A stretch of 64,000 bases of DNA, taken from an uncultured bacterium. Lineage in GTDB: Bacteria; Actinomycetota; Coriobacteriia; Coriobacteriales; Coriobacteriaceae. Positions 28,182-36,523 of the stretch are shown here, in pieces. Position numbers and translations under genes: made by a program. The notes under the pieces were generated by a model. The model had not been told where the DNA came from, searched no databases, and saw only the letters and a program-made list of their open reading frames with translations. Numbering within the stretch: position 1 is the first letter of the stretch; every line of letters starts with the position of its first letter. The stretch covers positions 434,001 to 498,000 of the forward strand of contig CAJMKK010000001.1 of NCBI GenBank assembly GCA_905214105.1, read 5' to 3'.

Positions 28182-28293
28182 GCGGAAAGTGCGACCCGTT
28201 TTGAGCTTCGATTACGGGATACGGTTTCCGGTTGAGGGCTCGATGGGAAAGTGGGGACCAGTTTGAGCTTGAAATCTGGGACGCACTTTCCGC
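28182..28293. repeat. Palindromic intergenic repeat, family E
   Basis: GCGGAAAGTGCGACCC (28182-28197) is inverted at 28278-28293 with one mismatch. A second, weaker inner segment TTTGAGCTT recurs at 28262. No gene. Confidence 0.7.
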
Positions 28294-28310
28294 CGGCAGG
28301 CTTGCCCCAG

Positions 28311-28721
28311 TCATTCCTCCAACTGCGCCCATTCGTGCGGATCGTAGACCTTTACGTGCTTGTTGGGCTTGCCGCTCCAGTACTCCTCGTCCATAAAGGG
28401 CAGATATGCCTGAACGCCGGGGCAGATAAAGGGGATCCGCTGCTGTTGCAGTCGCTCGCGCTGGCGCTGCTCCAGGTGCGCCTCGGATATGACGGTCGGC
28501 ATACCGGACAGCTCGACGAGGCTTGCCTGGATTCGCTTAAGGTCGGGGAGTCCCGCGTGCCATGACATCCGCATGATCAAAAAGGATGCACGGCGGTATT
28601 TTGCCTGCATCACCGTGATGGCGGGGCGCAGAGTGGGATGGATTTTGTCCCGTTCGGGCCAAAGGTCAGCAGTGATCTCGAGGCCCAGGGTCTCCCATAG
28701 GTAATCAAGCTCTTCGTCCAT
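28311..28721 (-). CDS. Small MarR-like conserved protein, possibly truncated
   Basis: A 136-residue protein. The region ASLVELSGMPTVISEAHLEQ followed by RQRERLQQQRIPFICPGVQAY and LPFMDEEYW matches by eye the N-terminal part of large Gram-positive MarR-like regulators, in which such a segment precedes the winged helix. No winged-helix domain follows, so it may be a shortened relative or a separate family. The ATG at 28721 follows CGAGGCGCC. Neighbours give no hint of function. Confidence 0.55.
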   Translation of the reverse strand: MDEELDYLWETLGLEITADLWPERDKIHPTLRPAITVMQAKYRRASFLIMRMSWHAGLPDLKRIQASLVELSGMPTVISEAHLEQRQRERLQQQRIPFICPGVQAYLPFMDEEYWSGKPNKHVKVYDPHEWAQLEE

Positions 28722-28836
28722 GGCGCCTCGATATCCGTGCAATGATGACGGTTCGATTGTGCCATCAGCCGTGAGTGCTGCATTGTTGTAATCTACCAGC
28801 GGTAGATGCGGGATGTTTTACGGGCTTTGGCGCCGT

Positions 28837-28931
28837 ACGTGTCGCTGGCGCTTCACAGGTCCTTCACGTGTCGCTGGCGCTTCACAGGTCCTTCACGTGT
28901 CGCTGGCGCTTCACAGGTCCTTCACGTGTCG
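28837..28931. repeat. 29-bp tandem repeat, three copies plus a partial
   Basis: Units start at 28837, 28866 and 28895 and are identical, with 8 more bases of a fourth. There are no spacers, so it is a minisatellite rather than a CRISPR. It lies between the MarR-like gene and the tRNA promoter. Confidence 0.92.
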
Positions 28932-28971
28932 GCCGTATTTGACTGAATTTCAAAAAAGTCAAAATTGGGGC

Positions 28972-29000
28972 TTGCGTCACGGCGAGACTTCCCGTATATT
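28972..29000 (+). promoter_or_regulatory. Promoter of the tRNA pair
   Basis: TTGCGT (28972-28977) and TATATT (28995-29000) with 17-base spacing, 45 bases upstream of tRNA-Gln. A small inverted repeat TTGACT/AGTCAA lies just upstream. Confidence 0.65.
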
Positions 29001-29044
29001 TCTTTCTTGCGCAAAGGCACAGCCGAGCGCAGCGATGCAGTCAT

Positions 29045-29118
29045 TGGGATGTCGTCTAATGGCAGGACAGCGGATTCTGGTTCCGTCAATGGGGGTTCGA
29101 CTCCCTCCATCCCAGCCA
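29045..29118 (+). tRNA. tRNA-Gln (CTG anticodon)
   Basis: Full cloverleaf: acceptor TGGGATG/CATCCCA, anticodon loop TTCTGGT with CTG at 29077-29079, T-loop GGTTCGACTCC. The 3' CCA (29116-29118) is encoded. Confidence 0.95.
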
Positions 29119-29135
29119 TTGCATTTGCTACATAT

Positions 29136-29212
29136 GGCCCGTTCGTCTAGCGGTTTAGGACGCCGCCCTCTCAAGGCGGAGATCACCAGTTCGAATCTGG
29201 TACGGGCTACCA
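29136..29212 (+). tRNA. tRNA-Glu (CTC anticodon)
   Basis: Acceptor GGCCCGT pairs with ACGGGCT. The anticodon stem CCGCC/GGCGG holds loop CTCTCAA (anticodon CTC). The T-arm CCAGTTCGAATCTGG is clear. The 3' CCA is encoded. It lies 17 bases after tRNA-Gln and is cotranscribed. Confidence 0.95.
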
Positions 29213-29223
29213 CAAATTGAATG

Positions 29224-29251
29224 CCCGGGCCTCGCAAGAGACCCGGGTTTT
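29224..29251 (+). terminator. Rho-independent terminator after tRNA pair
   Basis: CCCGGG-CTC (29224-29233) pairs with GAG-CCCGGG (to 29247), loop GCAA, then TTTT. Confidence 0.85.
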
Positions 29252-29307
29252 GTGTATACACCGCATGTGTGGAATGAGCCGCGTTTCGCCTGGACCGAGG
29301 AGTTGCC

Positions 29308-30225
29308 ATGGACCTGCCCGTCAGCCTACAAGACATTACGTATGCCGAGAATTATCTGGCGCAGGGAGACCTGGCCACGGCGACGCCGCTGCTGGAGCGT
29401 TTGGTGGAGCTCGCCGAGGAGTATATCGATGCCGAGTGCAAAACGGAGGAGAACCGCCAGTACTTTAGCTTCGATAGCAAGTTTGAGCGCCTGGCCTACC
29501 GCCGCGTGGAAAAGGATCCACGCGAGCTGGTGCAGGTCGAGGTGCCCTTTGATCGCCTGTACTCCGACATGGCGTTTGCCTACATCCGTCAGCAGGATTA
29601 TGTGAGCGCCCGCAATGCCTTGATGCAGGCCGTGCGCTGGGACCCCATGAACTGCAACTACCGACTGGATCTGGCCGAGCTGTTCCGTGCGCTCGAGGAC
29701 AAGCAGGAATGGGCTTCGCTTTCGTTTTCGGTGCTGGAGCGTGCGAGTGACGGCAGGTGCGCCGCCCGCGCCTACGCCAACTTGGGCCAGTACTTTTTGG
29801 AGCCCGAGACCGAGAACGTCTCGGCGGCCGTGGGTTGCGCACGTCTGGCGCTGCGCTTGGCCCCTGGCGATTCACATACGACGCGCTTGCTCAGCAAGAT
29901 CCATACCACCTATCCGGATGCCGCCGACGAGAGTGATGAGCATGTGATGGGCGAGCTGGCGTTGCAGGGCGTACCGACCTCGCCTTCGGCCGAGATTGCC
30001 ATTTGTCTGATTATGTGTGCGACCGACGCTGCGAGCGACGGTGACAAGCAGGAGGCTACGCGCCTGACGGTCCGTGCCCGCGACCTGGTGGGCGAGGAGG
30101 CATGTGCGGCGATCATTAAGCTGGTGCGCGAAAGCGATGCCGAGCTCAACGCCGAGCGCAAGGCCAAACGCGAGGCCGCGAGCGGGAAAGCCGATGACGC
30201 CGAGGAGGCCGGCGATGCCCAGTAA
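29308..30225 (+). CDS. TPR-like helical-repeat protein
   Basis: A 305-residue soluble protein without signal peptide or membrane segment. Helical pairs such as AENYLAQGDLATATPLLERL and MAFAYIRQQDYVSARNALMQ followed by AVRWDPMNCNYRLDLAELFR are tetratricopeptide-like, and at least three repeats are visible in residues 8-205. The last 40 residues are charged and probably disordered. No catalytic motif is seen. It overlaps smpB by 11 bases, so it may be an assembly or scaffold factor co-expressed with SmpB; that is inference. The ATG at 29308 follows GAGGAG. Confidence 0.75.
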   Translation: MDLPVSLQDITYAENYLAQGDLATATPLLERLVELAEEYIDAECKTEENRQYFSFDSKFERLAYRRVEKDPRELVQVEVPFDRLYSDMAFAYIRQQDYVSARNALMQAVRWDPMNCNYRLDLAELFRALEDKQEWASLSFSVLERASDGRCAARAYANLGQYFLEPETENVSAAVGCARLALRLAPGDSHTTRLLSKIHTTYPDAADESDEHVMGELALQGVPTSPSAEIAICLIMCATDAASDGDKQEATRLTVRARDLVGEEACAAIIKLVRESDAELNAERKAKREAASGKADDAEEAGDAQ

Positions 30226-30685
30226 GCGCGAGCGCAAGCTCATCTCCAAGAATCGTTCGGCGCATCACGAATACTTTATCGACGAGACGTTCGAATGCGG
30301 CATTGAGTTGAGCGGTACCGAGGTCAAGTCGATTCGCGAGCGCGCCTGTCAGATTACCGATACTTTTGCGCTGATTCGCGGCGGCGAGTGCTGGCTGGTG
30401 GGTTTGCACATCCATCCCTATAGTCACGGTGGCGTGTGGAACCGTGATCCCGATCGCCGGCGCCGTCTGCTGCTGCATCGCAAGGAGATTGATTTTCTTG
30501 ACGGCAAACTACGCAACCGCGGCTATGCACTGGTGCCGCTCGAGCTCTACTTTAATACCGATGGTCGCGTTAAGCTGCTGTTGGGCCTGGGTCGTGGCAA
30601 AAAGCTCTACGACAAACGCGAGGACATGGCCAAACGTGACGTTCAGCGCGAAATCGATCGCGCGCTTAAGGAGCGTAATCGCTAA
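30215..30685 (+). CDS. smpB: SsrA-binding protein SmpB
   Basis: A 156-residue RNA-binding protein that delivers tmRNA to stalled ribosomes. Signature segments are NRSAHHEYFIDETFECGIEL, SGTEVKSIRERAC and the C-terminal LGRGKKLYDKREDMAKRD. The ATG at 30215 lies inside the end of the upstream gene and follows GAGGAGG. No tmRNA gene was seen in the following 230 bases. Confidence 0.96.
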   Translation: MPSKRERKLISKNRSAHHEYFIDETFECGIELSGTEVKSIRERACQITDTFALIRGGECWLVGLHIHPYSHGGVWNRDPDRRRRLLLHRKEIDFLDGKLRNRGYALVPLELYFNTDGRVKLLLGLGRGKKLYDKREDMAKRDVQREIDRALKERNR

Positions 30686-30754
30686 GAGTTGATATCCGGG
30701 CGGGCAGGGATGTTCATCCATCACTGTTGTCGTACTCCCGGTCTGCTCCTCGCA

Positions 30755-30820
30755 AGTTGCGGTGGAATAGTTCCTGTTTGTTGGGTATCCAGGCTTAAAC
30801 AGGGACTTTTCACCGCAGCT
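30755..30820. repeat. Palindromic intergenic repeat, family D copy 1
   Basis: AGTTGCGGTG (30755-30764) is inverted at 30811-30820 with one mismatch, and CTGTTT/AAACAG pair inside. A related copy lies at 56922-56990. Confidence 0.75.
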
Positions 30821-30916
30821 GCGTGTGTCTCATTTTTCTTACCGTTCTGACACATATGTCTCATTGGGGGTATATACATCTGCAAGGCTCAATTCCGAGT
30901 TAGGGGAGTGGTCGTT

Positions 30917-31420
30917 TTGGATAAAACTGCGTTCTTTACGATGCCGTGCGGGCTGTATGTGGTGAGTGCCGCGGCAGATGGGTCGCGCGCCGGCTGCATT
31001 ATCAACACCGCGGTGCAGGTGACGTCCACGCCGCCGCGCATTTCGGTTGCCGTGAACAAGGAAAATGTCACGTCTAGCGTTATCTCGTCTGCCAAGGCCT
31101 TTGCGCTGACCGTGATCGATCAGACGGCCGATATGCCCTACATTGGTAACTTTGGATTCCGTACCAGCAGCAACTATGACAAATTTGCCAAGTACGAGAC
31201 GCGCGAGACCGCACTGGGCATGCCCTATGTTTCCGAGCATGCGGCAGCCTTGTTTAGCTGCCGTTTGATCGACACAGTGGATGTGGGCACGCATCTACTG
31301 TTTATCGGCGAGGTCGAGGATGCCGAGCGCCTGAGCGACGAGACGCCGCTCACCTACGATTACTACCATAAGGTCCTGAAGGGCAAGACGCCGCCCAAGG
31401 CGTCTTCGTACCAAGGGTAG
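30917..31420 (+). CDS. Flavin reductase-like FMN-binding protein
   Basis: A 167-residue flavoprotein of the flavin reductase family. KTAFFTMPCGLYVVSAAADG, CIINTAVQVTSTPPRISVAV and NFGFRTSSNYDKFAKYE are characteristic. Rubredoxin is encoded 90 bases downstream, and fused versions of these two domains are known from anaerobes, so the pair likely moves electrons from NAD(P)H to an oxygen- or peroxide-reducing partner. The TTG at 30917 is preferred because AGGGGAG lies 8 bases upstream; a GTG at 30908 overlaps that site. Confidence 0.85.
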   Translation: MDKTAFFTMPCGLYVVSAAADGSRAGCIINTAVQVTSTPPRISVAVNKENVTSSVISSAKAFALTVIDQTADMPYIGNFGFRTSSNYDKFAKYETRETALGMPYVSEHAAALFSCRLIDTVDVGTHLLFIGEVEDAERLSDETPLTYDYYHKVLKGKTPPKASSYQG

Positions 31421-31510
31421 AAATGCGGTAAAACTGCTTGCATTATATTATTAAGAATATATACTAATTAAGCAAAGTACATCAGCAGCCACGTTCGAGA
31501 GGAGAACATC

Positions 31511-31654
31511 ATGGCCGAGGAAAAGAAGACGTACAAGTTCGTGTGCACCGTTTGCGGTTACGAGGTAGAGGTCGACACGCCCGAACTGCCCGAGGATTAC
31601 GTGTGCCCGGTGTGTGGCGTCGGTCCCGATCAGTTTGAGCTCGTCGAGGAGTAG
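31511..31654 (+). CDS. Rubredoxin
   Basis: A 47-residue iron protein. Two C-x-x-C-G pairs, Cys12/Cys15 and Cys32/Cys35, form the Fe(SCys)4 site, with [10 protein letters not shown] at the front and [14 protein letters not shown] at the back. It is slightly shorter than the usual 52 residues, and the second loop has VGPDQF where many rubredoxins have a Lys. The ATG follows GAGAGGAGAACATC. It lies downstream of the flavin reductase gene and is closed by a strong terminator. Confidence 0.93.
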   Translation: MAEEKKTYKFVCTVCGYEVEVDTPELPEDYVCPVCGVGPDQFELVEE

Positions 31655-31694
31655 CTCGTAGACACACGACTTGCAGCAACACATAGCTCTGTCC

Positions 31695-31733
31695 AAGGGC
31701 CCCGGTCGGATATCCCGGCCGGGGCCCTTTTCC
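31695..31733 (+). terminator. Rho-independent terminator after rubredoxin
   Basis: AAGGGCCCCGG (31695-31705) pairs with CCGGGGCCCTT (31719-31729), then TTTT. Bases 31728-31756 also carry a copy of the dispersed segment found at 62687 and 63084. Confidence 0.9.
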
Positions 31734-31797
31734 TCCGTCCCCAAGGGATCACGGCTGCTATAGCCGATCCTGTCTGTTGTGAGTCCGGCCGACCTTT

Positions 31798-31936
31798 TGT
31801 CTTAACCTGCAACATCTAACGGCTCAAAACGGGTCTTCCTGTTACAGAACGAGACAAACCAAAACCATCATTCTCAAAATCTCAATCTATAACATTTAGG
31901 CACGTAAACCCCCTCTACTTGTTACAGATCGAGACA
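31798..31936. repeat. Hairpin repeat family A, units 1 and 2
   Basis: Two units (31798-31856 and 31879-31936), each with arms of the type GTCTCGATCTGTAAC and GTTACAGATCGAGAC around a variable 25-base loop, separated by 22 bases. Unit 1's left arm is degenerate. Confidence 0.9.
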
Positions 31937-32044
31937 AAAGGTTGGGGCTGAAGAAATATCTCGTTGTGTTAGACCGCTTTGGATACTGGGACTTTTCCTA
32001 TAATCTTTCTTGCTTAGATAGCAGGCGAAAGCGAAGGAGCTCCT

Positions 32045-32539
32045 ATGGTCACCAAGGATGATGCGTGTTGGATAATCGGCCTTTCCGCAGGTGCGGGCAT
32101 TGGCGTATACCTTGATGGCGGCTGGGGCGTCGATGCGCTTGTCGGGCGTGAGACCAGGGCTCATAACGACATCGACCTGTTCGTTCAGCGCGGGGATTAC
32201 CAAAGGTTCGTGGATCTAATTGCTGATGAGGGGTTTTCCGAGGTGGCTGCATCTTTCACCACCGAAGATCACACGGTGTGGCAAGACGAGGCGGGGCGCA
32301 TCGTCGACCTGCATTGCTTCGATTTCGCCGAGAATGGCGATATTCTGTATCAGGGAGATCGTTTTCCCGGGGAGGTCTTTTCGGGGAGGGGGCGCATCGG
32401 CGAGGTGGAGGTGTCGTGCATCGACCCCGAAAGCCAGCTGTTGTTTCACTTGGGCTATCAGCATGACGAGCACGACGCCCACGATGTCATGCTCCTATGC
32501 CGTGAGTACGGTTTCGACGTTCCCGAAGAATATCGCTAG
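32045..32539 (+). CDS. Nucleotidyltransferase, lincosamide/aminoglycoside-modifying type (cargo gene)
   Basis: A 164-residue protein of the LinA/ANT(2'')-like nucleotidyltransferase group. YLDGGWGVDALVGRETRAHN leads into DIDLFV, giving the D-x-D metal site (Asp42, Asp44). IVDLHCFDF and the C-terminal DVMLLCREYGFDVPEEY match the family. Relatives transfer AMP or another nucleotide to lincosamides or aminoglycosides, so a resistance function is plausible but not shown. It lies within the inverted repeats of the IS1595-type element, convergent to the transposase. TATAAT at 31999-32004, just inside the left repeat, may be its -10 box. AAGGAGCTCCT precedes the ATG. Confidence 0.82.
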   Translation: MVTKDDACWIIGLSAGAGIGVYLDGGWGVDALVGRETRAHNDIDLFVQRGDYQRFVDLIADEGFSEVAASFTTEDHTVWQDEAGRIVDLHCFDFAENGDILYQGDRFPGEVFSGRGRIGEVEVSCIDPESQLLFHLGYQHDEHDAHDVMLLCREYGFDVPEEYR

Positions 32540-32610
32540 CTGTTGCTATTTGCATCGGGGCACGACTTCAGCGCTTGCCGCAGATGCGCTGCGCCAGACC
32601 GCCCTGGACA

Positions 32611-33693
32611 TCACGCCACGCCGTATATGGCCCTCCGCGCACGCGAGTCCCATTTCGCCTGCTTGATCCAGTACTCGTAGAACGGATAGGGGGTCACCTT
32701 GTACTGGCGCCAGGTCTTCTCGTACGTGCCGCGGGCTGCCTGCCTCACTATGAGCTCGGCGAGCTCGTCCGCGCTCCTGCGGACCTTGAAGCACCATGTC
32801 CACTTGAACCAGGCGAGGTAGTTCTCGAGGCGTCTCGTGGAGACACCCCGGAACCTGCCGATGAAGTGCCTCATCTGGGAGTGGAGGCTGTTCACCCTGT
32901 TGATGGCGTGCTCCTCCCTCTTGCTGGCGATGTGCGCGCCGACGCCGAGGGCGGGCAGGACGCGGCGGTACACGTGCGCACGGTCCGTCGAGATTATCGC
33001 GCCGACCGCGAGCTTGTCGGCGAGCAGCTCCCTGGCTGCCGCCTCGTCGAGGCCGCCCCTCCCCGCGATCTCGTAGAAGATGTCGCCGGCGTCGTTGATG
33101 CCGGTGAGCACGCATATCTTCTCGTGCCCGTCGGTTCCCTGCGACCTTGTGCGGGGCTTCCTGGGCATGCCGGACTCCGACCTGGAGCGGTTTCCCTTGA
33201 AGCTCTCCCTGAAGAAGCACTCGTCGAGCTCGGCCCCGCCGCCGGCCTCCACGCGGAAGGCGGGCATGCGCTTGGCCATGGCCTCGAGCAGCCTGTGGCG
33301 CATGAAGAACGCCGTCTTGAGGCACACGCCGCACTTTTCCGCCGACTCGCGCAGCGGGAGCATGTCCACGTGGCACTCCGCGAACCTCATCCAGGCCGAC
33401 CTGTCGAGCTTGGTGGTGGAGAAGATGCGCATGGTGGCGTCGGTGAAGGTCCTGGCGCACCCTCGGCAGAGGAACCGCTGACGGCCGCGCCCGTCTCGCC
33501 CCCTCTTCACGTAATGCGGGGAGCCGCACCAGGGGCAGGCTCTGTCGGGATCGTCTTCCGCCCCCTCGCTTGCCGCGAGTTCGAAAAGCTCCGCGTCTAT
33601 CAGCGCCTTGAGCGATCTCAGGACCCTGCTCTTCTCGGCAGCCGTCATCTGCGGGAGGAACTGCCTCGTCAGCTGGGTGAGCACGTCTTCCAT
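32611..33693 (-). CDS. IS1595 family (ISXO2-like) transposase
   Basis: A 360-residue transposase. A zinc ribbon near residues 55-85 (CPWCGSPHYVKRGRDGRG and FLCRGCARTF) precedes the DDE-type catalytic domain. ELDECFFRESFKGNR, ISTDRAHVYRRVL and HAINRVNSLHSQMRHFI with RFRGVSTRRLENYLAWFKW are typical of ISXO2-like enzymes. Full length and uninterrupted. The ATG at 33693 follows GGAGGTTGCA; an in-frame start at 33774 would run into the inverted repeat and is not supported. Confidence 0.92.
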   Translation of the reverse strand: MEDVLTQLTRQFLPQMTAAEKSRVLRSLKALIDAELFELAASEGAEDDPDRACPWCGSPHYVKRGRDGRGRQRFLCRGCARTFTDATMRIFSTTKLDRSAWMRFAECHVDMLPLRESAEKCGVCLKTAFFMRHRLLEAMAKRMPAFRVEAGGGAELDECFFRESFKGNRSRSESGMPRKPRTRSQGTDGHEKICVLTGINDAGDIFYEIAGRGGLDEAAARELLADKLAVGAIISTDRAHVYRRVLPALGVGAHIASKREEHAINRVNSLHSQMRHFIGRFRGVSTRRLENYLAWFKWTWCFKVRRSADELAELIVRQAARGTYEKTWRQYKVTPYPFYEYWIKQAKWDSRARRAIYGVA

Positions 33694-33796
33694 TGCAACC
33701 TCCATCTCTCCTGATGATGGAATTGTCGCAACCGGGGCCCCGTCGCGTGTACTGCGTGCAGGACACTTATCCAAAGTGGTCTAACACAACGAAATA

Positions 33797-33932
33797 TCTC
33801 GATCTGTAACATCTGGGCGAGGAAATTGGGTCCACTTGTTACAGATCGAGACAAACTGAAACTATCTCTCAGAAAATCTCAATCTGTAACATCTAAGGGC
33901 TCCAAGCGGCCTCACTTGTTACAGATTGAGAC
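33797..33932. repeat. Hairpin repeat family A, units 3 and 4
   Basis: Units 33797-33853 and 33877-33932, about 22 bases apart. Unit 4 reads CAATC in the left arm and GATTG in the right, a compensated change. The left edge of unit 3 overlaps the target duplication of the IS1595-type element. Confidence 0.9.
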
Positions 33933-33960
33933 GTTATATCTGGACAGTCACGCCATCCCA

Positions 33961-35217
33961 TTACATCCCCGTTAGCAGCACGATGTCGAGAATCGTCACG
34001 ATGACACCGATCCCTACGAGCAACGCGTTGAGCGGGCGCGAGTTGGCGTATTTGCCCATGACGCGGGGCGAGCTGGTGAGTCGTATGAGCACAAAGACCG
34101 TAATCGGCAGCTGAAGCGACAACAGTGCCTGACTCCAAATGAGACCCTCAAAAGGATTCGGGACGACCAGGCACGCCGCCACTGCGCCGACGAAACAGGC
34201 CGCCACTCCGATCGAGGAATGTCGGTCGTGGATGTCGTATTCCTCGTCGAATATGCCCGCGGTGATGGTGCCCGCCGCCATGCCCGCCGTCACGCTACTC
34301 GATATGCCCGCAAACAGCAGTGCCACCGCAAAGATGGTCGAGCTTGCCGGGCCCAGAATGGGGGAGAGCGTGGCCGCTGCGACGGCGAGGTCGTCTACGA
34401 CAATGCCGTGCGCAAAGAAGGTCGTTGCGGCCAGGATGACCATGGCCGAGTTGATGGCCCAGCCCACACCCATCGAAAAGAGCGTGTCGAAGAGCTCGTA
34501 GCGCAGGCGTTCTTCGATAACCTGCTCGCCTTGGCCTTCGAAGTGCATGGATTGGATGACCTCGGAGTGCAGGAAGAGGTTGTGGGGCATAACGACCGCG
34601 CCTAGGACACTTACGATAATCGCGACTGAGCCGGTGGGCATACTGGGTGTAATCCAGCTTGTGGCGGCTTGCGGCCAGTCGACCTTGACCAGCGCAAGCT
34701 CGGCTAAAAACGAAAGTCCCACCACGCCCACGAAGGCGATGATCCAGCGTTCGGCGCGTTTGTAGGAGCTTGTCATGAGCATGGCAATCGATGCCGCCGC
34801 CACGATGATGCAGCCGGCACGTACGGGCAGGCCAAAGAGCATTTGAAGTGCGATCGCACCGCCCAGGACTTCGGCCATGGCGGTGGCGACCGTGGCTAGA
34901 TACGCGCTGCCGAGTATCGCACGCCCGACGAGGCGGGGCAGGTGGCGCGTCGTGGCCTCGGCAAGACACATGCCCGTGGCGATGCCCAAGTGAGCCGCGT
35001 TGTGTTGCAGCATGATGAGCATGATCGTGGACAGCGTGACGATCCACAGCAGCGCGTAGCCAAACTGCGAGCCGGCGGCCATATTGGAGGCCCAATTGCC
35101 CGGGTCGATAAAGCCGACGGTCACGAGCAGCCCGGGGCCGATATGCCGCGCAATGTCTAGGCCTCCGTGACCGCCGGTGCGCCGGGAACCAAAGTGTTGT
35201 TTGAGATGGTTGAGCAT
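33961..35217 (-). CDS. mntH: Nramp-family divalent metal transporter
   Basis: A 418-residue membrane transporter that imports Mn2+ or Fe2+ with protons. The metal-site motifs DPGNWASN in segment 1 and MPHNLFLHSEVIQ in segment 6 are intact, and about eleven transmembrane segments are visible. The ATG at 35217 follows CAGGAGCGCACC; the frame extends 12 codons upstream without a better site. It stands after phosphoglycerate mutase on the same strand, 75 bases away. No metal regulator is adjacent. The symbol is by family. Confidence 0.9.
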   Translation of the reverse strand: MLNHLKQHFGSRRTGGHGGLDIARHIGPGLLVTVGFIDPGNWASNMAAGSQFGYALLWIVTLSTIMLIMLQHNAAHLGIATGMCLAEATTRHLPRLVGRAILGSAYLATVATAMAEVLGGAIALQMLFGLPVRAGCIIVAAASIAMLMTSSYKRAERWIIAFVGVVGLSFLAELALVKVDWPQAATSWITPSMPTGSVAIIVSVLGAVVMPHNLFLHSEVIQSMHFEGQGEQVIEERLRYELFDTLFSMGVGWAINSAMVILAATTFFAHGIVVDDLAVAAATLSPILGPASSTIFAVALLFAGISSSVTAGMAAGTITAGIFDEEYDIHDRHSSIGVAACFVGAVAACLVVPNPFEGLIWSQALLSLQLPITVFVLIRLTSSPRVMGKYANSRPLNALLVGIGVIVTILDIVLLTGM

Positions 35218-35292
35218 GGTGCGCTCCTGTGTATGGGCGGCGTGACGTCGCATCTGGGCCGTGCGGCGCCACGCGTCGGTTTTGGGTTGGGG

Positions 35293-36066
35293 CTACTTGT
35301 GTGCTTTGCCCTGATTGGCCACGGCGTCGATCTTGGCGGCGATGGTCGCCGGGTCGCCGATGTAGCGCTTGTCGAGGACGTTGAAATCGGTGTCGAAGGT
35401 GTAAACGAGCGGCACGCCGGTGGGGATGTTGACCTTGAGGATCTCCTCGGGCGTGAGGTGCTCGAGCTTCATGACGAGTGAGCGCAGGGAGTTGCCGTGC
35501 GCGGCGATGAGTACGCGCTTGCCGGCGAGCATCTGGGGGCGAATCTCGTCTTCGAAATAGGGCCAGGCGCGGGCGATCGTGTCCTTGAGGCACTCGGTAT
35601 AGGGCAGCTGATCGGGCGCGATGTCGCGGTATTGCTCCTGGGTGTGGGGGTCGCGCGCGTCGTCCGGCTCGAGTGCCGGCGGGCAGATATCGAAGGAGCG
35701 GCGCCAGATGAGCACCTGTTCGTCGCCGTGCTCCGCGGCGGCATCGGCCTTGTTGAGACCCTGCAACGCACCGTAGTGGCGCTCGTTGAGCTTCCAGGAT
35801 TTGATGACGGGCAGCCACTCGCGATCCATTTGGCCGAGCACGATATCGAGGGTGTGAATTGCGCGCTTGAGACGCGAGGTGTAGCAGACGTCAAAGTCGA
35901 AACCGGCTTCTTTGAGGGCGCGACCGCCTGCTGCGGCTTCTTCGCGGCCCGTGTCGGTGAGCTCGACATCGGTCCAGCCGGTGAACAGGTTGAGTTTGTT
36001 CCACTCGGATTCTCCGTGACGGATAAGGACAAGTTGCATTGTCTGTCGGTCTGCTCGGTGCGCCAT
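35293..36066 (-). CDS. gpmA: 2,3-bisphosphoglycerate-dependent phosphoglycerate mutase
   Basis: A 257-residue glycolytic enzyme interconverting 3- and 2-phosphoglycerate. LVLIRHGESEWNKLNLFTGW contains the phosphorylated His17, KSWKLNERHYGALQGLNK and the second His in IAAHGNSLRSLV complete the site. The ATG at 36066 has AGGAGG 6 bases upstream. An internal ATG at residue 10 would give the standard N-terminus but lacks a binding site. Confidence 0.96.
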   Translation of the reverse strand: MAHRADRQTMQLVLIRHGESEWNKLNLFTGWTDVELTDTGREEAAAGGRALKEAGFDFDVCYTSRLKRAIHTLDIVLGQMDREWLPVIKSWKLNERHYGALQGLNKADAAAEHGDEQVLIWRRSFDICPPALEPDDARDPHTQEQYRDIAPDQLPYTECLKDTIARAWPYFEDEIRPQMLAGKRVLIAAHGNSLRSLVMKLEHLTPEEILKVNIPTGVPLVYTFDTDFNVLDKRYIGDPATIAAKIDAVANQGKAHK

Positions 36067-36202
36067 AGGGGCCTCCTTGATCTGGCACGGTGTGCGTGCC
36101 GTTTGCTTGACGCCGCAAAGGATACCCGTTTTAAGCTTAAAAGTTAACCAAGACTAACAAAATTGTTGTATTTGAATAGGGTGATGAAGGGGGGCTGCGA
36201 AC

Positions 36203-36341
36203 TGTCTTGATCTGTAACAACTAGGGATGGAAATTGGGCCTAGGTGTTACGGATCGAGACAGGAAGAAATGGTCCTATGGAAAATCTCGATCTGTAACAG
36301 CTGACCGCCAAAGCCGGCCCTTCCTGTTACAGATTGAGATG
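36203..36341. repeat. Hairpin repeat family A, units 5 and 6
   Basis: Units 36203-36261 and 36285-36341 separated by about 22 bases, in the intergenic region between gpmA and gltB (36067-36523). The rest of that 457-base gap should hold two divergent promoters but shows no clear elements. Confidence 0.9.
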
Positions 36342-36523
36342 TTTGAAGCGGTGAGCTTACGGGCCGAACTTGGGGGCCTTGTTGCCGCCCTTAAGGTCGG
36401 CGGTGCCCACTCGTAGGGCGCGCGTTACGCGATTGTTTCGAAACGGGTGGGAAACACAACGGGCCGGCGATGCTCCTAGTATGCCTATTCAACTGACTGT
36501 CTAATATCTAGGGGAGGATCGCG

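Larger units (their letters stand above)
31962..33791. mobile_element. IS1595-type element with nucleotidyltransferase cargo
   Basis: The 1830-bp element is bounded by 24-bp terminal inverted repeats, CGTTGTGTTAGACC at each tip, with one mismatch. It is flanked by a perfect 8-bp target duplication AAATATCT (31954-31961 and 33792-33799). An 8-bp duplication and the ISXO2-like transposase fit the IS1595 family. Besides the transposase it carries one cargo gene on the opposite strand. It is inserted at the left edge of hairpin repeat unit 3, splitting two tandem pairs of that family. Both ends and the transposase are intact, so it may be active. Confidence 0.93.

Noticed and set aside
28837..28931. 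Possible CRISPR with 29-bp repeats
   Set aside because: The units are directly contiguous, with no spacers.
30686..30916. tmRNA gene next to smpB
   Set aside because: The interval holds only a palindromic repeat and promoter-like sequence; no tRNA-like ends.
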